Shown in pieces: positions 1 through 7,086 of a stretch of DNA of 12,746 bases. Both the position numbers and the translations under genes were made by a program. Source of the stretch: Gemmatimonadota bacterium (lineage in GTDB: Bacteria; Latescibacterota; UBA2968; UBA8231); the NCBI GenBank assembly GCA_009845645.1, contig VXZF01000618.1, positions 1 to 12,746 on the forward strand, in the 5' to 3' direction. The notes under the pieces were generated by a model. That model saw only the letters and a program-made list of their open reading frames with translations. It was not told the DNA's origin and ran no database searches. The number at the start of each line of letters is the position of its first letter. Positions within the stretch are counted from its first letter, which is position 1.

Positions 1-2
1 TC

Positions 3-755
3 TTCCTGTTCTCGTCGCTGGTCATATTCATCGGCCTAGCGCGCGTCATCGCCGAGGCAGGCATGCCTACTGTAACCCCGGAAATGGTCCCAGCCGGCTT
101 TGTCGTCTCTGGCGTTGGGGTCCCCGCGCTCGGCGCGCAGGGCATGGTTGCCACGGGCTACTCTTTGGTCTGGGCGGGGGACCTGCTGGTCTTTATGACC
201 GCGCCCCTCGCCAACAGCCTACGCTTGGGCAGTGTGATCAACGGCACTCGGCGGCGGCTCTTTTGGGCCATTGTCGCGGCCATACTCATCAGCCTCGTGG
301 TCTCCTGCTGGTTCATGCTCTACCTCGCGTACCGCGACGGCGCGATCAACCTGCATCCCCAGTACTTCACGGGCTTTGCCAGATACCCCTCGGACTTTGC
401 CGCAAAAAAACTCGCCAACCCCACGGGGCCGAGCCTCGCCGGGTGGCTGTGGACGAGTTTCGGTGCCTTGATCATGGGCGGCCTGATGACCGCCCGCCAC
501 TTCTTTGTGTGGTGGCCTTTTCACCCGCTCGGCTTTGCCGTGAGCACCGGCTGGGTAATGAACAGCATCTGGTTTTCGATCTTCTTAGCTTGGCTCATCA
601 AGATCACTGTCCTCAAATACGGCGGCCCCCGCACGTATCTTCTCACCCGCCCCTTTTTCGTCGGGATCGTGCTCGGCCAGTTCGTCGCCGCTGGCCTGTG
701 GCTGGTGGTGGATGGCTTCATCGGCATGGTTGGCAACCGAACACCTGTATATTAG
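3..755 (+). CDS. DUF6785/DUF6784-family polytopic membrane protein, C-terminal part
   Basis: The reading frame is open to the left edge, so the true start lies outside the window; the visible part is 250 residues. It is strongly hydrophobic, with about five or six membrane segments, for example LFWAIVAAILISLVVSCW and the segment around WFSIFLAWLIKITVL. Features I associate with the DUF6785 and DUF6784 families are an ARVIAEAG stretch at the start of the visible part, then WWPFHPLGF, then a W-x-x-K-x-x-x-L-K-Y-G-G segment followed by a RPFFVGIVLGQ segment near the C-terminus. Full-length members are roughly 600 residues, so under half is visible. The family has no firm function as far as I know; an inner-membrane transporter-like role is only a guess. 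The stop codon abuts the ribosome binding site of the next gene (12-base gap), suggesting co-transcription. The family call rests on remembered sequence character, not on a profile search. Confidence 0.82.
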   Translation, partial: FLFSSLVIFIGLARVIAEAGMPTVTPEMVPAGFVVSGVGVPALGAQGMVATGYSLVWAGDLLVFMTAPLANSLRLGSVINGTRRRLFWAIVAAILISLVVSCWFMLYLAYRDGAINLHPQYFTGFARYPSDFAAKKLANPTGPSLAGWLWTSFGALIMGGLMTARHFFVWWPFHPLGFAVSTGWVMNSIWFSIFLAWLIKITVLKYGGPRTYLLTRPFFVGIVLGQFVAAGLWLVVDGFIGMVGNRTPVY

Positions 756-760
756 AAGGA
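755..760 (+). promoter_or_regulatory. Ribosome binding site of the isomerase lipoprotein gene
   Basis: GAAGGA lies 7 bases before the ATG at 768 and begins on the last base of the upstream TAG stop (753-755). The overlap suggests that translation of the two genes is linked. Confidence 0.6.
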
Positions 761-767
761 AAAATCT

Positions 768-2411
768 ATGCGTCCTCTGTACATCCTTGCTATCACTATC
801 GCCCTCGCGGCTTGCTCGCAGGAAACGAACGCACCTGTGGCGCGAGTCGATGAAGTGCCCATCTCAGGAGAGAGCCTGCGGTCCTTTGTCGAGAAGCTAC
901 CCCCAGGCTTGCGCAACCCCGAAGGCGGCGACGCAGCGCGGCGGCAATACGTGCAATCGCTCATCGACCGCCAACTCATCCTCAAAGAAGCCCTCGTCCA
1001 CGGGCTGGATACGCTACAATCGGTAAAACGCACCGTCGATGAGGCCGTGGATGCGCGCGTCATCGCCCTTTACCGAGCGCGCAACATAACCGCTCAGGTG
1101 CAAGTGCCCGAAGAAGATGTGCGTCGCGTCTTTACCGAGGAGGGCTACCACCGCGAGCGCAAGCTCAACGCAATTTTGGTCCACACCCGCGCTGAAATCG
1201 AAGCGGCCGTGGCGGCCCTCGACGCCGGTCAACCCTTTGCCGAGGTGGCCCGCGCCCACTCGCTCGACAAGCGCTCGGCTGAACAAGGCGGCGAGTTGGG
1301 CTTTATTGGCCGCGAGGCTGCGCCCAGTCTGCACATCCCCGCCGAGGTCTTCAATACGCTGCCCTTGGGGGAAATATCCGCTCCTTTGCGCGCTGGCCTT
1401 AGTTGGCACATCGTCCGCTTCACCGAAGACCGCGACACGCCCTACGAGCGCTATCGGCCCCTCATCGAGGAGCGGTTGTTCAGCGAGCGTCTAGCCCAAG
1501 TGGAGGCCGAGCACTTTGAGTCGCTTCGCGCGACCTCCGGGGCGGCCCTCGACCGCGACGGACTGCAACTCATGCTAAGTGCAGCCCAGCGCGAAGACGT
1601 CGCACTACTCGACACCTGCACTGCGCCGCTCTACACCTTTGCCGAGGGACAAGCCACAGTCGCTGCGGCTTATAAGGCCCTGCGGCGGCTCAACGCCCAG
1701 CGCAGCCTCAAAGACAGCACGCGCGTGCGCACTGCGCTAGATAGGCTCGTGCTGCGGCCCCTCCTCCAGCGCCGCGCCGCCCGTGAACAGGATCTGTACG
1801 ACGATCCAGACATCCAACGGCTGGCCAAGAGAGCCTACCAAGACGCGCTGCTCAACGCTGTGCGCGAGCGCTTTGCAGCCGTCGAAATGCTCTCCGACGC
1901 CGAGGTGTGGTCCTACTACGACAGCCATCCCGACATGTTTTATCACGAAGAGTCCGTCGAGGTCGAAGAACTGCTCGCGTCCAGTCCAGCCGAGGCCCAG
2001 TGGCTCAGCGACCAGATCGCAGCCGGTGCGAGTTTTGCCGATCTCGCCGACCGCAGTGTGCGCGCCCAAGCCGTTCAATCGCAAGCGCGCTTCCACTTCC
2101 ATCCGCGCGACGAGAAGCTCTATCCGCGCCTAGTCCCGGCTATCTATGCCGCGGAACCCGGCCAACTCGTCGGGCCAATCCGGGTGCGCGACGGGTACTC
2201 CATTTTCCGCGTCCAAGGACGCAATTCCGGCCGGGTCGAGCCGTACGAGCAGGTCCAGCGCCGCGCCCGCGCTCTGTTGCGCCGCGAGCGGGAAAACGCG
2301 GCCTTCACCAGCTTTGTCAAAGACCTGCGCCAGCGCTATCAGAGCCGGGTCGAGATCGACGAGCGAGCACTCAAGGCCGCCCTGCCGGATTCGCTGGTCC
2401 AAGGCACCTGA
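768..2411 (+). CDS. Lipoprotein with two parvulin (PpiC/SurA-like) peptidyl-prolyl isomerase domains
   Basis: Likely periplasm-facing lipoprotein that catalyses cis-trans isomerisation of proline bonds or acts as a chaperone for exported proteins. Residues 1-16 form a lipoprotein signal with lipobox LAAC; Cys16 is followed by Ser, which fits outer-membrane sorting. A helical SurA-N-like region covers about 25-125. The first parvulin domain (about 129-221) shows GGELGFIGRE, PAEVFNTLPLGEISAPL and the closing SWHIVRF. A helical linker (about 225-390) leads to a second, more divergent parvulin domain (about 394-485) with GPIRVRDGYSIFRV but without the GGxLG loop. The ATG at 768 is preceded by GAAGGA. 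The gene sits 12 bases after the membrane protein and 3 bases before the TPR gene. The layout resembles EpsD/PrsA/SurA-type foldases. Substrates are unknown; the exoprotein and barrel genes downstream are plausible clients (inference). Confidence 0.88.
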   Translation: MRPLYILAITIALAACSQETNAPVARVDEVPISGESLRSFVEKLPPGLRNPEGGDAARRQYVQSLIDRQLILKEALVHGLDTLQSVKRTVDEAVDARVIALYRARNITAQVQVPEEDVRRVFTEEGYHRERKLNAILVHTRAEIEAAVAALDAGQPFAEVARAHSLDKRSAEQGGELGFIGREAAPSLHIPAEVFNTLPLGEISAPLRAGLSWHIVRFTEDRDTPYERYRPLIEERLFSERLAQVEAEHFESLRATSGAALDRDGLQLMLSAAQREDVALLDTCTAPLYTFAEGQATVAAAYKALRRLNAQRSLKDSTRVRTALDRLVLRPLLQRRAAREQDLYDDPDIQRLAKRAYQDALLNAVRERFAAVEMLSDAEVWSYYDSHPDMFYHEESVEVEELLASSPAEAQWLSDQIAAGASFADLADRSVRAQAVQSQARFHFHPRDEKLYPRLVPAIYAAEPGQLVGPIRVRDGYSIFRVQGRNSGRVEPYEQVQRRARALLRRERENAAFTSFVKDLRQRYQSRVEIDERALKAALPDSLVQGT

Positions 2412-2414
2412 GCG

Positions 2415-3863
2415 ATGACCGCGCGTCTGTTGCTGATTTTGGGCGCACTCGCCTGCGCCGAGCAACCCGAGCCGCAGGATGCGACCCGGCCCGAGGAAGT
2501 CCGCCGCTTGCTCCAGCGCGGCACGCTCTTTTTGCAACAGGACCGGCCCGCCCGCGCCCTAGCGGAACTCGCGCAGGCCGTGGCACTCGATTCCGCGTCG
2601 AGCACTGCCCATTTTCAGAAGGGACTAGCTCACGCGCGGCTCGACCAGCCCACTGCTGCCATCGCCGCCTTTGAACGCGCCTTGGCCCTGACGCCCGACC
2701 ATCCCCGCGCTCATTTTGCCCTCGCCGCCGTGCTGCGAGACCAGCACCGCTACCTAGAGGCCGCAACCCATCTAGAGCAGGCCATTGCCCTCGCGCCCGA
2801 GCGCGCCAAATACCACTTCTACCTAGGCGAAGTGCGTCGCGCCACCGGCGATTTTGCCGGCGCACTCACAGCCTTCAAACGCACTATCGAACTCGCGCCC
2901 GACCACCTTGAAGCTCGCTACTACTACAGTGACCTGCTCGTGCGCAATCAACAATTGTCCCAAGCACGCGCGGGTTTTGCCGACCTGCTCGCCCGCGACC
3001 CCGATCACGTCCAAGGCGGCCTCGGCTTGGGCGGACTACTCATCCGCCTCGGAGAGTCCACAGCAGCCATTTCCGTGCTCCAGCGCGCCGCCGCCGCCGA
3101 CCCGCACAACCCCGCTCCCCACTACCTGCTGGCTCAGGCCTACGCCGAGAGCGACCGTCCCGCCGCCGCCCGCCACGCGCAGGGCCGCTTCCAGCAGTTA
3201 AGCGCTGCCGAACGCCACCTCAATCAGGGCAACATTTACATTCGCCAAGGCGCATGGGACAAGGCGATCGACTCCCTAAGGCGCGCCCTTGCCAGCGACT
3301 CTACTTCGGTGGAAATTCGCCTGCGCCTCGCCACTGTGTACGCGCAGCAAAAGCGCTTCGCCGCCGCCCGCGCCGCGCTGGCGCAAGTCCTTGCCCGCAA
3401 TCCCGACCACCGCGACGCCTCGATCATGCTGGGCGACCTGTACTTGCATGAGGGAAAGTCCAAAGAAGCCGACGAGTACTTCGTCCGTGCCTTGGCGATC
3501 GATCCCGACTCCTTTGCCGCTGCTTATGGCTTGGGTCGTGCGCGTTTCAAAGGCGGCGACTTTGCTGGGGCCGTTGCCGCACTGCGCCAAGCCCTCACCC
3601 GCAATCCCGACCACCGCGATGCCCACTACGTCCTCGGACTAACCTACGTCCGCCAAACTAACTACCGCGATGCCCGCGCCCATTTCTCCCGCAGCATTGC
3701 CCTCGATCCAGACCACGCGGAATCGCACTATGGACTAGCGCTGATCTTCATGCAGCAAGGTCAGCGGAAACAAGCGCGGCAAGCCCTACAAAAGGTGCTC
3801 GCCCTCGCCCCGGATCACCAGCGCGCCCAGGCTAAGCTAAGCGAACTGGACCAAGGGCCGTAA
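2415..3863 (+). CDS. TPR-repeat lipoprotein
   Basis: 482 residues. The short N-terminal hydrophobic stretch (MTARLLLILGALAC) ends in a cysteine fitting the broad lipobox pattern, so the protein is probably a periplasm-facing lipoprotein; the -3 residue is Ala rather than Leu, so lipidation is less certain than for the upstream gene. From about residue 30 to 470 the chain is about thirteen 34-residue TPR units, with typical A-x-F-x-x-A and DPDHAESHYGLA-type signatures and a short irregular linker near 250-266. TPR solenoids bind peptides or other proteins and serve as assembly scaffolds; no catalytic domain is visible. The start lies 3 bases after the upstream TGA with no good Shine-Dalgarno sequence, so translation is probably coupled. 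The pairing with an isomerase lipoprotein recalls PrsT/EpsD of exosortase loci (analogy only). The remnant that follows hints that an FG-GAP/CRTAC1-like gene once lay downstream. Confidence 0.88.
   Translation: MTARLLLILGALACAEQPEPQDATRPEEVRRLLQRGTLFLQQDRPARALAELAQAVALDSASSTAHFQKGLAHARLDQPTAAIAAFERALALTPDHPRAHFALAAVLRDQHRYLEAATHLEQAIALAPERAKYHFYLGEVRRATGDFAGALTAFKRTIELAPDHLEARYYYSDLLVRNQQLSQARAGFADLLARDPDHVQGGLGLGGLLIRLGESTAAISVLQRAAAADPHNPAPHYLLAQAYAESDRPAAARHAQGRFQQLSAAERHLNQGNIYIRQGAWDKAIDSLRRALASDSTSVEIRLRLATVYAQQKRFAAARAALAQVLARNPDHRDASIMLGDLYLHEGKSKEADEYFVRALAIDPDSFAAAYGLGRARFKGGDFAGAVAALRQALTRNPDHRDAHYVLGLTYVRQTNYRDARAHFSRSIALDPDHAESHYGLALIFMQQGQRKQARQALQKVLALAPDHQRAQAKLSELDQGP
3394..3619 (+). 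repeat. 22-base exact direct repeat inside the TPR gene, period two TPR units
   Basis: An identical 22-base segment, starting CCCGCAATCCCGACCACC, occurs at 3394-3415 and 3598-3619. The offset is 204 bases, exactly 68 codons or two 34-residue TPRs. It encodes the RNPDHRDA turn between TPR helices in both places. This suggests a fairly recent internal duplication or gene conversion, although biased codon use in a conserved turn could also contribute. Confidence 0.6.
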
Positions 3864-3865
3864 GT

Positions 3866-4015
3866 CGCCGCTTCCGCGTCCTGTGCTTGGCGGCCTTTGC
3901 CGGTGTACCTGACGCGCTGGAGTCCTTTTCCCGGTGGAAGGCGGGCATGTAGCTTCTCTTTAAACCTTGACAACGACGAGTATCTCGACCTATTTGCTTC
4001 AACTATGACTGGATC
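3866..4015 (+). pseudogene. Possible remnant of an FG-GAP/CRTAC1-like (ASPIC/UnbV) gene
   Basis: The 166 bases between the TPR gene and the next CDS contain no intact gene, but two pieces in different frames look like parts of one. Frame 3866 gives RRFRVLCLAAFAGVPDA, resembling a signal peptide, then ESFSRWKAGM and a TAG at 3950-3952. Frame 3963 then gives NLDNDEYLDLFASTMTG, very close to the D-x-D-N-D-G-Y-L-D-L-F core of FG-GAP/VCBS repeats in CRTAC1-type proteins. In such proteins an F-x-x-x-x-x-AG segment often precedes the DNDG core, so the order fits a gene reduced by deletion and frameshift. TPR and CRTAC1-like genes are often neighbours. No start codon is visible and the second frame runs on into the next gene, so chance similarity is possible. 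Confidence 0.3.
3967..3996 (+). promoter_or_regulatory. Possible promoter for the exoprotein/barrel gene pair
   Basis: A perfect TTGACA at 3967-3972 is followed 18 bases later by TATTTG (3991-3996), a weak -10. It lies 34 bases before the start codon at 4030, in the only sizeable gap of the plus-strand gene run. The -35 matches perfectly but the -10 matches at only three positions, and the same bases form the LDNDE codons of the putative remnant, so it may be fortuitous. Confidence 0.25.
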
Positions 4016-4018
4016 CTC

Positions 4019-4024
4019 AGGAGG
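4019..4024 (+). promoter_or_regulatory. Strong Shine-Dalgarno site of the exoprotein gene
   Basis: AGGAGG lies 5 bases before the ATG at 4030. It is the best-matched site for this frame and fixes the start right before a clear signal peptide. Confidence 0.75.
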
Positions 4025-4029
4025 GCACC

Positions 4030-7000
4030 ATGAGACTCTTAGCGTTTCTCGTCATCTGCTTGGCACCGCTGCTCGCAGCCGACGCTCAAAAAGGCCATCG
4101 CGTCACCAGCCGTTCCGTAGTAGTCAACAGAGCCGCGCACTGGCAAAATTGGCAGCTTCCTACCCACGCCGTGCAGGTGTCGCCGGACGGCACAGTTGAG
4201 CCGCACTTTTTTCGCGAGCACTTCAATTTGCTCGACGATCTAGAGACCTTTACCCGCCCCATCCCCGAGCTGCGTCGCCGCAGCAACCAAACCGCCATCC
4301 TCAACATTGATAGCACCCAGACCCGCGACGTGAAAGGCGAGATCATCGCCGACCGCAAGGGCAACCCCATTTACTCCTATTTCTTTCGTCCGGGCATCAG
4401 CCGCGTCGGCTCGAATGCGGCCGCAGCCGCCAACATCCTCGACGACGATCCGACCACCTTCTGGGAGCCCGACCCGCAGGCACCGATCGACGACTGGTGG
4501 ATCGAAATAGACTTGGGTCGCGTCGTGGCGGTTGATTCCCTCGTCATTCACTTTGTCGAAGAAGAACTAGGCGATCCCTTCTTCCAGTTCCGCGTCCTCG
4601 CCGCGCCCGACCAAGAGCCGGTGCAGGAAAACGCCGACAAAATCACCTTTGAACGCATCGCCAACACCAAAGCCCCCAACCGCGACCAGCGCACCTTCCG
4701 CATCGGTCTCGAACAACTCAATGCCGACCCCGGCTGGCGGGGCAAGCTGGTAGAGACCATCCGCATCGTGGTCAGCGATACCCGCGGCGAGCGCGGTGAG
4801 CGCATCAGCGAAGAGGAATGGCAGGCCCTGCCAGCCGACGAACGCGGCGCGATCATCTATTTCATCCGCGACGAACAGGGCTTTGAAGAGCCGGTCGAGC
4901 AAGCGATCTATGAAAGCCTCGACCCCCAGCGCCAAGGCCGTTTGGATTACTACCGGCGCGAACGGCCGCGCCTAGCCGGAATCGAGGTGTACGGATTTGG
5001 TGACAACATCAGCAACGGCTTGGTGGCCGGCGGCGGCCAGCTCGACCTGACCGGCGACGGTTTCATACCAGGACCGGCTTTCGACGCGGATTTCAACACC
5101 AACTTCCTGCACCTGGTTTGGTCGCCGACCATCGACCGCGGCGTGCTCACCGTTGATATGGGCGCGTCGTTTTGGCTCGACGCCATGCGCATTTCCTCGA
5201 CCCGGCCCCGGCCCTATATAGACGGGTACTTGATCCGAGGCTCCGACGGCTCGCGCGACACGCGCGGCAAGATCAAGTGGTCGCGCCTCAGTCCCCGCTT
5301 TCGCGAGGACAATAGCCGCGACCGCTTTCAACACATTCTCGACACCTATGATCCTAGCCCCAAGCTCCGCTTTCTCGAAATAAGCATCATCTCGGCGGAC
5401 CCGCGCCGTCGAGGTGGGTACAACACCGGGCCGAACATTGCCGAGTACCAGCTTTTTTCCACGGGCTACCCAGCGCAAGTAGTGCTGACTTCCGACCTTA
5501 TTGCGCTGCCTGGGGCGCGCAACTTCGGGGCCATTACTTGGGAGGCCGAGACACCCCCAGGTACGACCGTCGCAATCCGTACCCGCACCGGCGACCTGCT
5601 GGGCAAGGTCATTCGCTACTTCGACAAAACGGGCAACGAAATCACCTATGACGCTTGGAAAAACCTCTTGGCCCGACTCAAGGGGCCAGCCGACACCACC
5701 TTTGTGTCCACCAGTGGCTGGAGTCCTTGGAGCCGCGCCTACCAGCAGCCTGGCGACATCGTCACTTCTCCCGGCCTGCGCAAATTCATGCAGTTCCAAG
5801 TCGAGATGATTACCACCGACCGCGAGGCCGCAGCTTCGATTCGCTCGCTCGCGGTCGAACTGCTCAATCCCGTGGCCGAGCGCATCGCGGCCGAGCTGTG
5901 GCCGGCCTCGGTGGAAGTCTCCGGTGTGCGGGAGACCTTTGACGTCTTTGCTCAGCCCTACTTCATCGAGTCGCCTGCGGCCTCGCGCAGTTCTGGCTTC
6001 AACGAGATTCTGCTGACCATGCCGGCCTCGGAAAAGCTCGAACTCTTGGAGCTTGGCATCAGCGGCCCAGATGGCGAAAAGGTCTTTCGCCCTGGGACCG
6101 AGCGCGGCGTGTTCACAGCCAGCGACCAGATGCAAGCCGCGCTTTTGGCCAACGGCGGCGACTCGATCTGGGTGCGCCTAGACGACGCGCTCAATATCCT
6201 GCCCGAGTCCGGCCGCACGTACAATCGCATTACCCTTGAAGGCGAGGAGGTCCCGGTGACCCAAGACGGCTTGCCGCTTACGGGCGCGGCGTACGGCACC
6301 CTCGACGAAGACGAACGGGGGGCCATCCGCTACTTCCGCCGCAATGGTGACCAGCTCAGCGAGATCGACCAAACCAGCTACCAAGACCTGCCCGGCGAGG
6401 AGCAAGGCCCTGTCCGCTACTTCCGCATTCTGCGCGGCGACGGCGCTCAGTTCCCCTTTGACGCGCTAGGCGACTCGCTCGACTCGCGCGCGTACAACCG
6501 CCTCGCCACGGCCGAGCGCGGCATGGTAACCGGGCCGGGCCAACGCTTCCGCTTGCGCCTTTCAGCACCGGTCTTTCTCAACGGCACCACATTGCGCCTG
6601 TTCGTCCGCCATGCAGCAAGCGCCGACGCCGAGGAGGCATGGCAGGCCATTGAAGCGGGCGACGCCGACGAAGGAGTCGCCAGCAACACGCTGTCGATCA
6701 GCGTCCCCATCGACAGCGATCTCGTTCACGGTCTCTCAGTCGGGCCCAACCCTTTTACCCCCAACGGCGACGGGATCAACGACGCGGCTGAAATCTCGCT
6801 GGACATCTTCAAACTCACTTCCAGTCGCCGCCTCCAAGTGCGGATTTACACGCTCGATGGGCGACGGGTTTGGCAGCGCGAGGAAATGGTGCTAAGCGGC
6901 CGCACCACCGTGCGTTGGGACGGCGTCGATGACCACGGCCGCCGTGCGCCGCCCGGGCTATATGTGTGCCAAGTCCAACTCGACGCCGACGCCGAGGGGG

Positions 7001-7041
7001 AACCGACGACCCAAGCGCGGATTATCGCCGTGGCTTACTAG
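4030..7041 (+). CDS. Large secreted discoidin-domain protein with FlgD-like C-terminal domain
   Basis: 1003 residues, probably exported to the cell surface. Residues 1-20 are a Sec signal peptide (MRLLAFLVICLAPLLAADAQ). About 123-320 resembles an F5/8 type C (discoidin) domain: ANILDDDPTTFWEP, WWIEIDLGRVVAVDSLVIHF, closing with LAGIEVYG. A second discoidin-like domain spans about 325-478 (FDADFNTNF, LTVDMGASFWLDAMRIS, YLIRGSDGS, AEYQLFSTGYP). A beta-sandwich with WSPWS follows at about 482-613, then another beta-rich region. About 900-1003 is a FlgD-like Ig or gliding-type domain: PNPFTPNGDGIND, VRIYTLDGRRVW, W-D-G-x-D-D-x-G, PPGLYV, ending IIAVAY. Short related modules interrupt three of these domains. 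Discoidin folds commonly bind glycans, so glycan binding is plausible but no enzyme domain is seen. Its neighbour is a probable outer-membrane barrel. The last 200 or so residues resemble the minus-strand protein at the window end. Confidence 0.85.
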   Translation: MRLLAFLVICLAPLLAADAQKGHRVTSRSVVVNRAAHWQNWQLPTHAVQVSPDGTVEPHFFREHFNLLDDLETFTRPIPELRRRSNQTAILNIDSTQTRDVKGEIIADRKGNPIYSYFFRPGISRVGSNAAAAANILDDDPTTFWEPDPQAPIDDWWIEIDLGRVVAVDSLVIHFVEEELGDPFFQFRVLAAPDQEPVQENADKITFERIANTKAPNRDQRTFRIGLEQLNADPGWRGKLVETIRIVVSDTRGERGERISEEEWQALPADERGAIIYFIRDEQGFEEPVEQAIYESLDPQRQGRLDYYRRERPRLAGIEVYGFGDNISNGLVAGGGQLDLTGDGFIPGPAFDADFNTNFLHLVWSPTIDRGVLTVDMGASFWLDAMRISSTRPRPYIDGYLIRGSDGSRDTRGKIKWSRLSPRFREDNSRDRFQHILDTYDPSPKLRFLEISIISADPRRRGGYNTGPNIAEYQLFSTGYPAQVVLTSDLIALPGARNFGAITWEAETPPGTTVAIRTRTGDLLGKVIRYFDKTGNEITYDAWKNLLARLKGPADTTFVSTSGWSPWSRAYQQPGDIVTSPGLRKFMQFQVEMITTDREAAASIRSLAVELLNPVAERIAAELWPASVEVSGVRETFDVFAQPYFIESPAASRSSGFNEILLTMPASEKLELLELGISGPDGEKVFRPGTERGVFTASDQMQAALLANGGDSIWVRLDDALNILPESGRTYNRITLEGEEVPVTQDGLPLTGAAYGTLDEDERGAIRYFRRNGDQLSEIDQTSYQDLPGEEQGPVRYFRILRGDGAQFPFDALGDSLDSRAYNRLATAERGMVTGPGQRFRLRLSAPVFLNGTTLRLFVRHAASADAEEAWQAIEAGDADEGVASNTLSISVPIDSDLVHGLSVGPNPFTPNGDGINDAAEISLDIFKLTSSRRLQVRIYTLDGRRVWQREEMVLSGRTTVRWDGVDDHGRRAPPGLYVCQVQLDADAEGEPTTQARIIAVAY
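4801..4959 (+). repeat. First pair of inserted Y-x-x-L/G-x-I-x-Y-F modules in the exoprotein
   Basis: Residues 258-310 hold two copies of a degenerate module: W-Q-A-L-P-A-D-E-R-G-A-I-I-Y-F-I-R and Y-E-S-L-D-P-Q-R-Q-G-R-L-D-Y-Y-R-R. They sit between the strand IRIVVSD and the strand LAGIEVYG of the first discoidin-like domain, so they look like a loop insertion rather than part of the fold. Confidence 0.55.
5611..5685 (+). repeat. Single inserted module in the third beta-sandwich of the exoprotein
   Basis: Residues 528-552 read I-R-Y-F-D-K-T-G-N-E-I-T-Y-D-A-W-K-N-L-L and end K-G-P. The pattern matches the modules near residues 258-310 and 738-836 (Y-F, G, then W/Y-x-x-L, then a basic residue and G). 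It lies between RTRTGD and the WSPWS strand. Confidence 0.45.
6241..6537 (+). repeat. Second cluster of inserted modules in the exoprotein (three copies)
   Basis: Residues 738-836 contain three units: Y-G-T-L-D-E-D-E-R-G-A-I-R-Y-F-R, Y-Q-D-L-P-G-E-E-Q-G-P-V-R-Y-F-R and Y-N-R-L-A-T-A-E-R-G. The spacing between successive tyrosines is about 29-38 residues. They lie between strands of a beta-rich region that resumes with FRLRLSAPVFLNGTTLRLFV. Confidence 0.55.
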
Positions 7042-7073
7042 TTATTGCTGGAACGCTCGATATTCTTAATTGA

Positions 7074-7079
7074 AGGAGG
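7074..7079 (+). promoter_or_regulatory. Shine-Dalgarno site that decides the GTG start of the barrel gene
   Basis: AGGAGG is 7 bases before the GTG at 7087. The frame is open further up to a TTG at 7045, but that codon has no ribosome binding site and would put a charged, non-signal segment before the signal peptide. Confidence 0.75.
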
Positions 7080-7086
7080 GATTGCA

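Noticed and set aside
1907..2674. 255-codon open frame on the plus strand across the isomerase/TPR junction
   Set aside because: Its translation is very rich in Arg, Pro and Ala, typical of an out-of-frame reading of GC-rich coding DNA, and both overlapped genes have clear domain content.
3897..4199. 100-codon open frame running from the gap into the exoprotein gene
   Set aside because: No ribosome binding site at its start, and it overlaps the exoprotein signal peptide in another frame. Only its DNDEYLDLF segment is of interest, as a possible remnant.
5620..5655. FDKTGNEITYDAW as an EF-hand loop
   Set aside because: The glycine and acidic positions do not match the 12-residue EF-hand loop, and the stretch fits the inserted module seen elsewhere in the protein.
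5719..5736. WSPWS motif in the exoprotein as a thrombospondin type 1 repeat
   Set aside because: Thrombospondin type 1 repeats need several cysteines; the mature protein has almost none (one near residue 980), so the motif is probably just a beta strand.
4972..6135. Long open frame of 387 codons on the minus strand inside the exoprotein gene
   Set aside because: It lies wholly antisense to a gene with signal peptide, recognisable domains and a strong ribosome binding site. Long antisense frames are common in GC-rich genes with codons ending in C or G, and its translation shows no family features.
7045..7086. TTG at 7045 as start of the barrel gene
   Set aside because: No ribosome binding site, and it would bury the signal peptide behind 14 extra residues. 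The GTG at 7087 has AGGAGG at good spacing.
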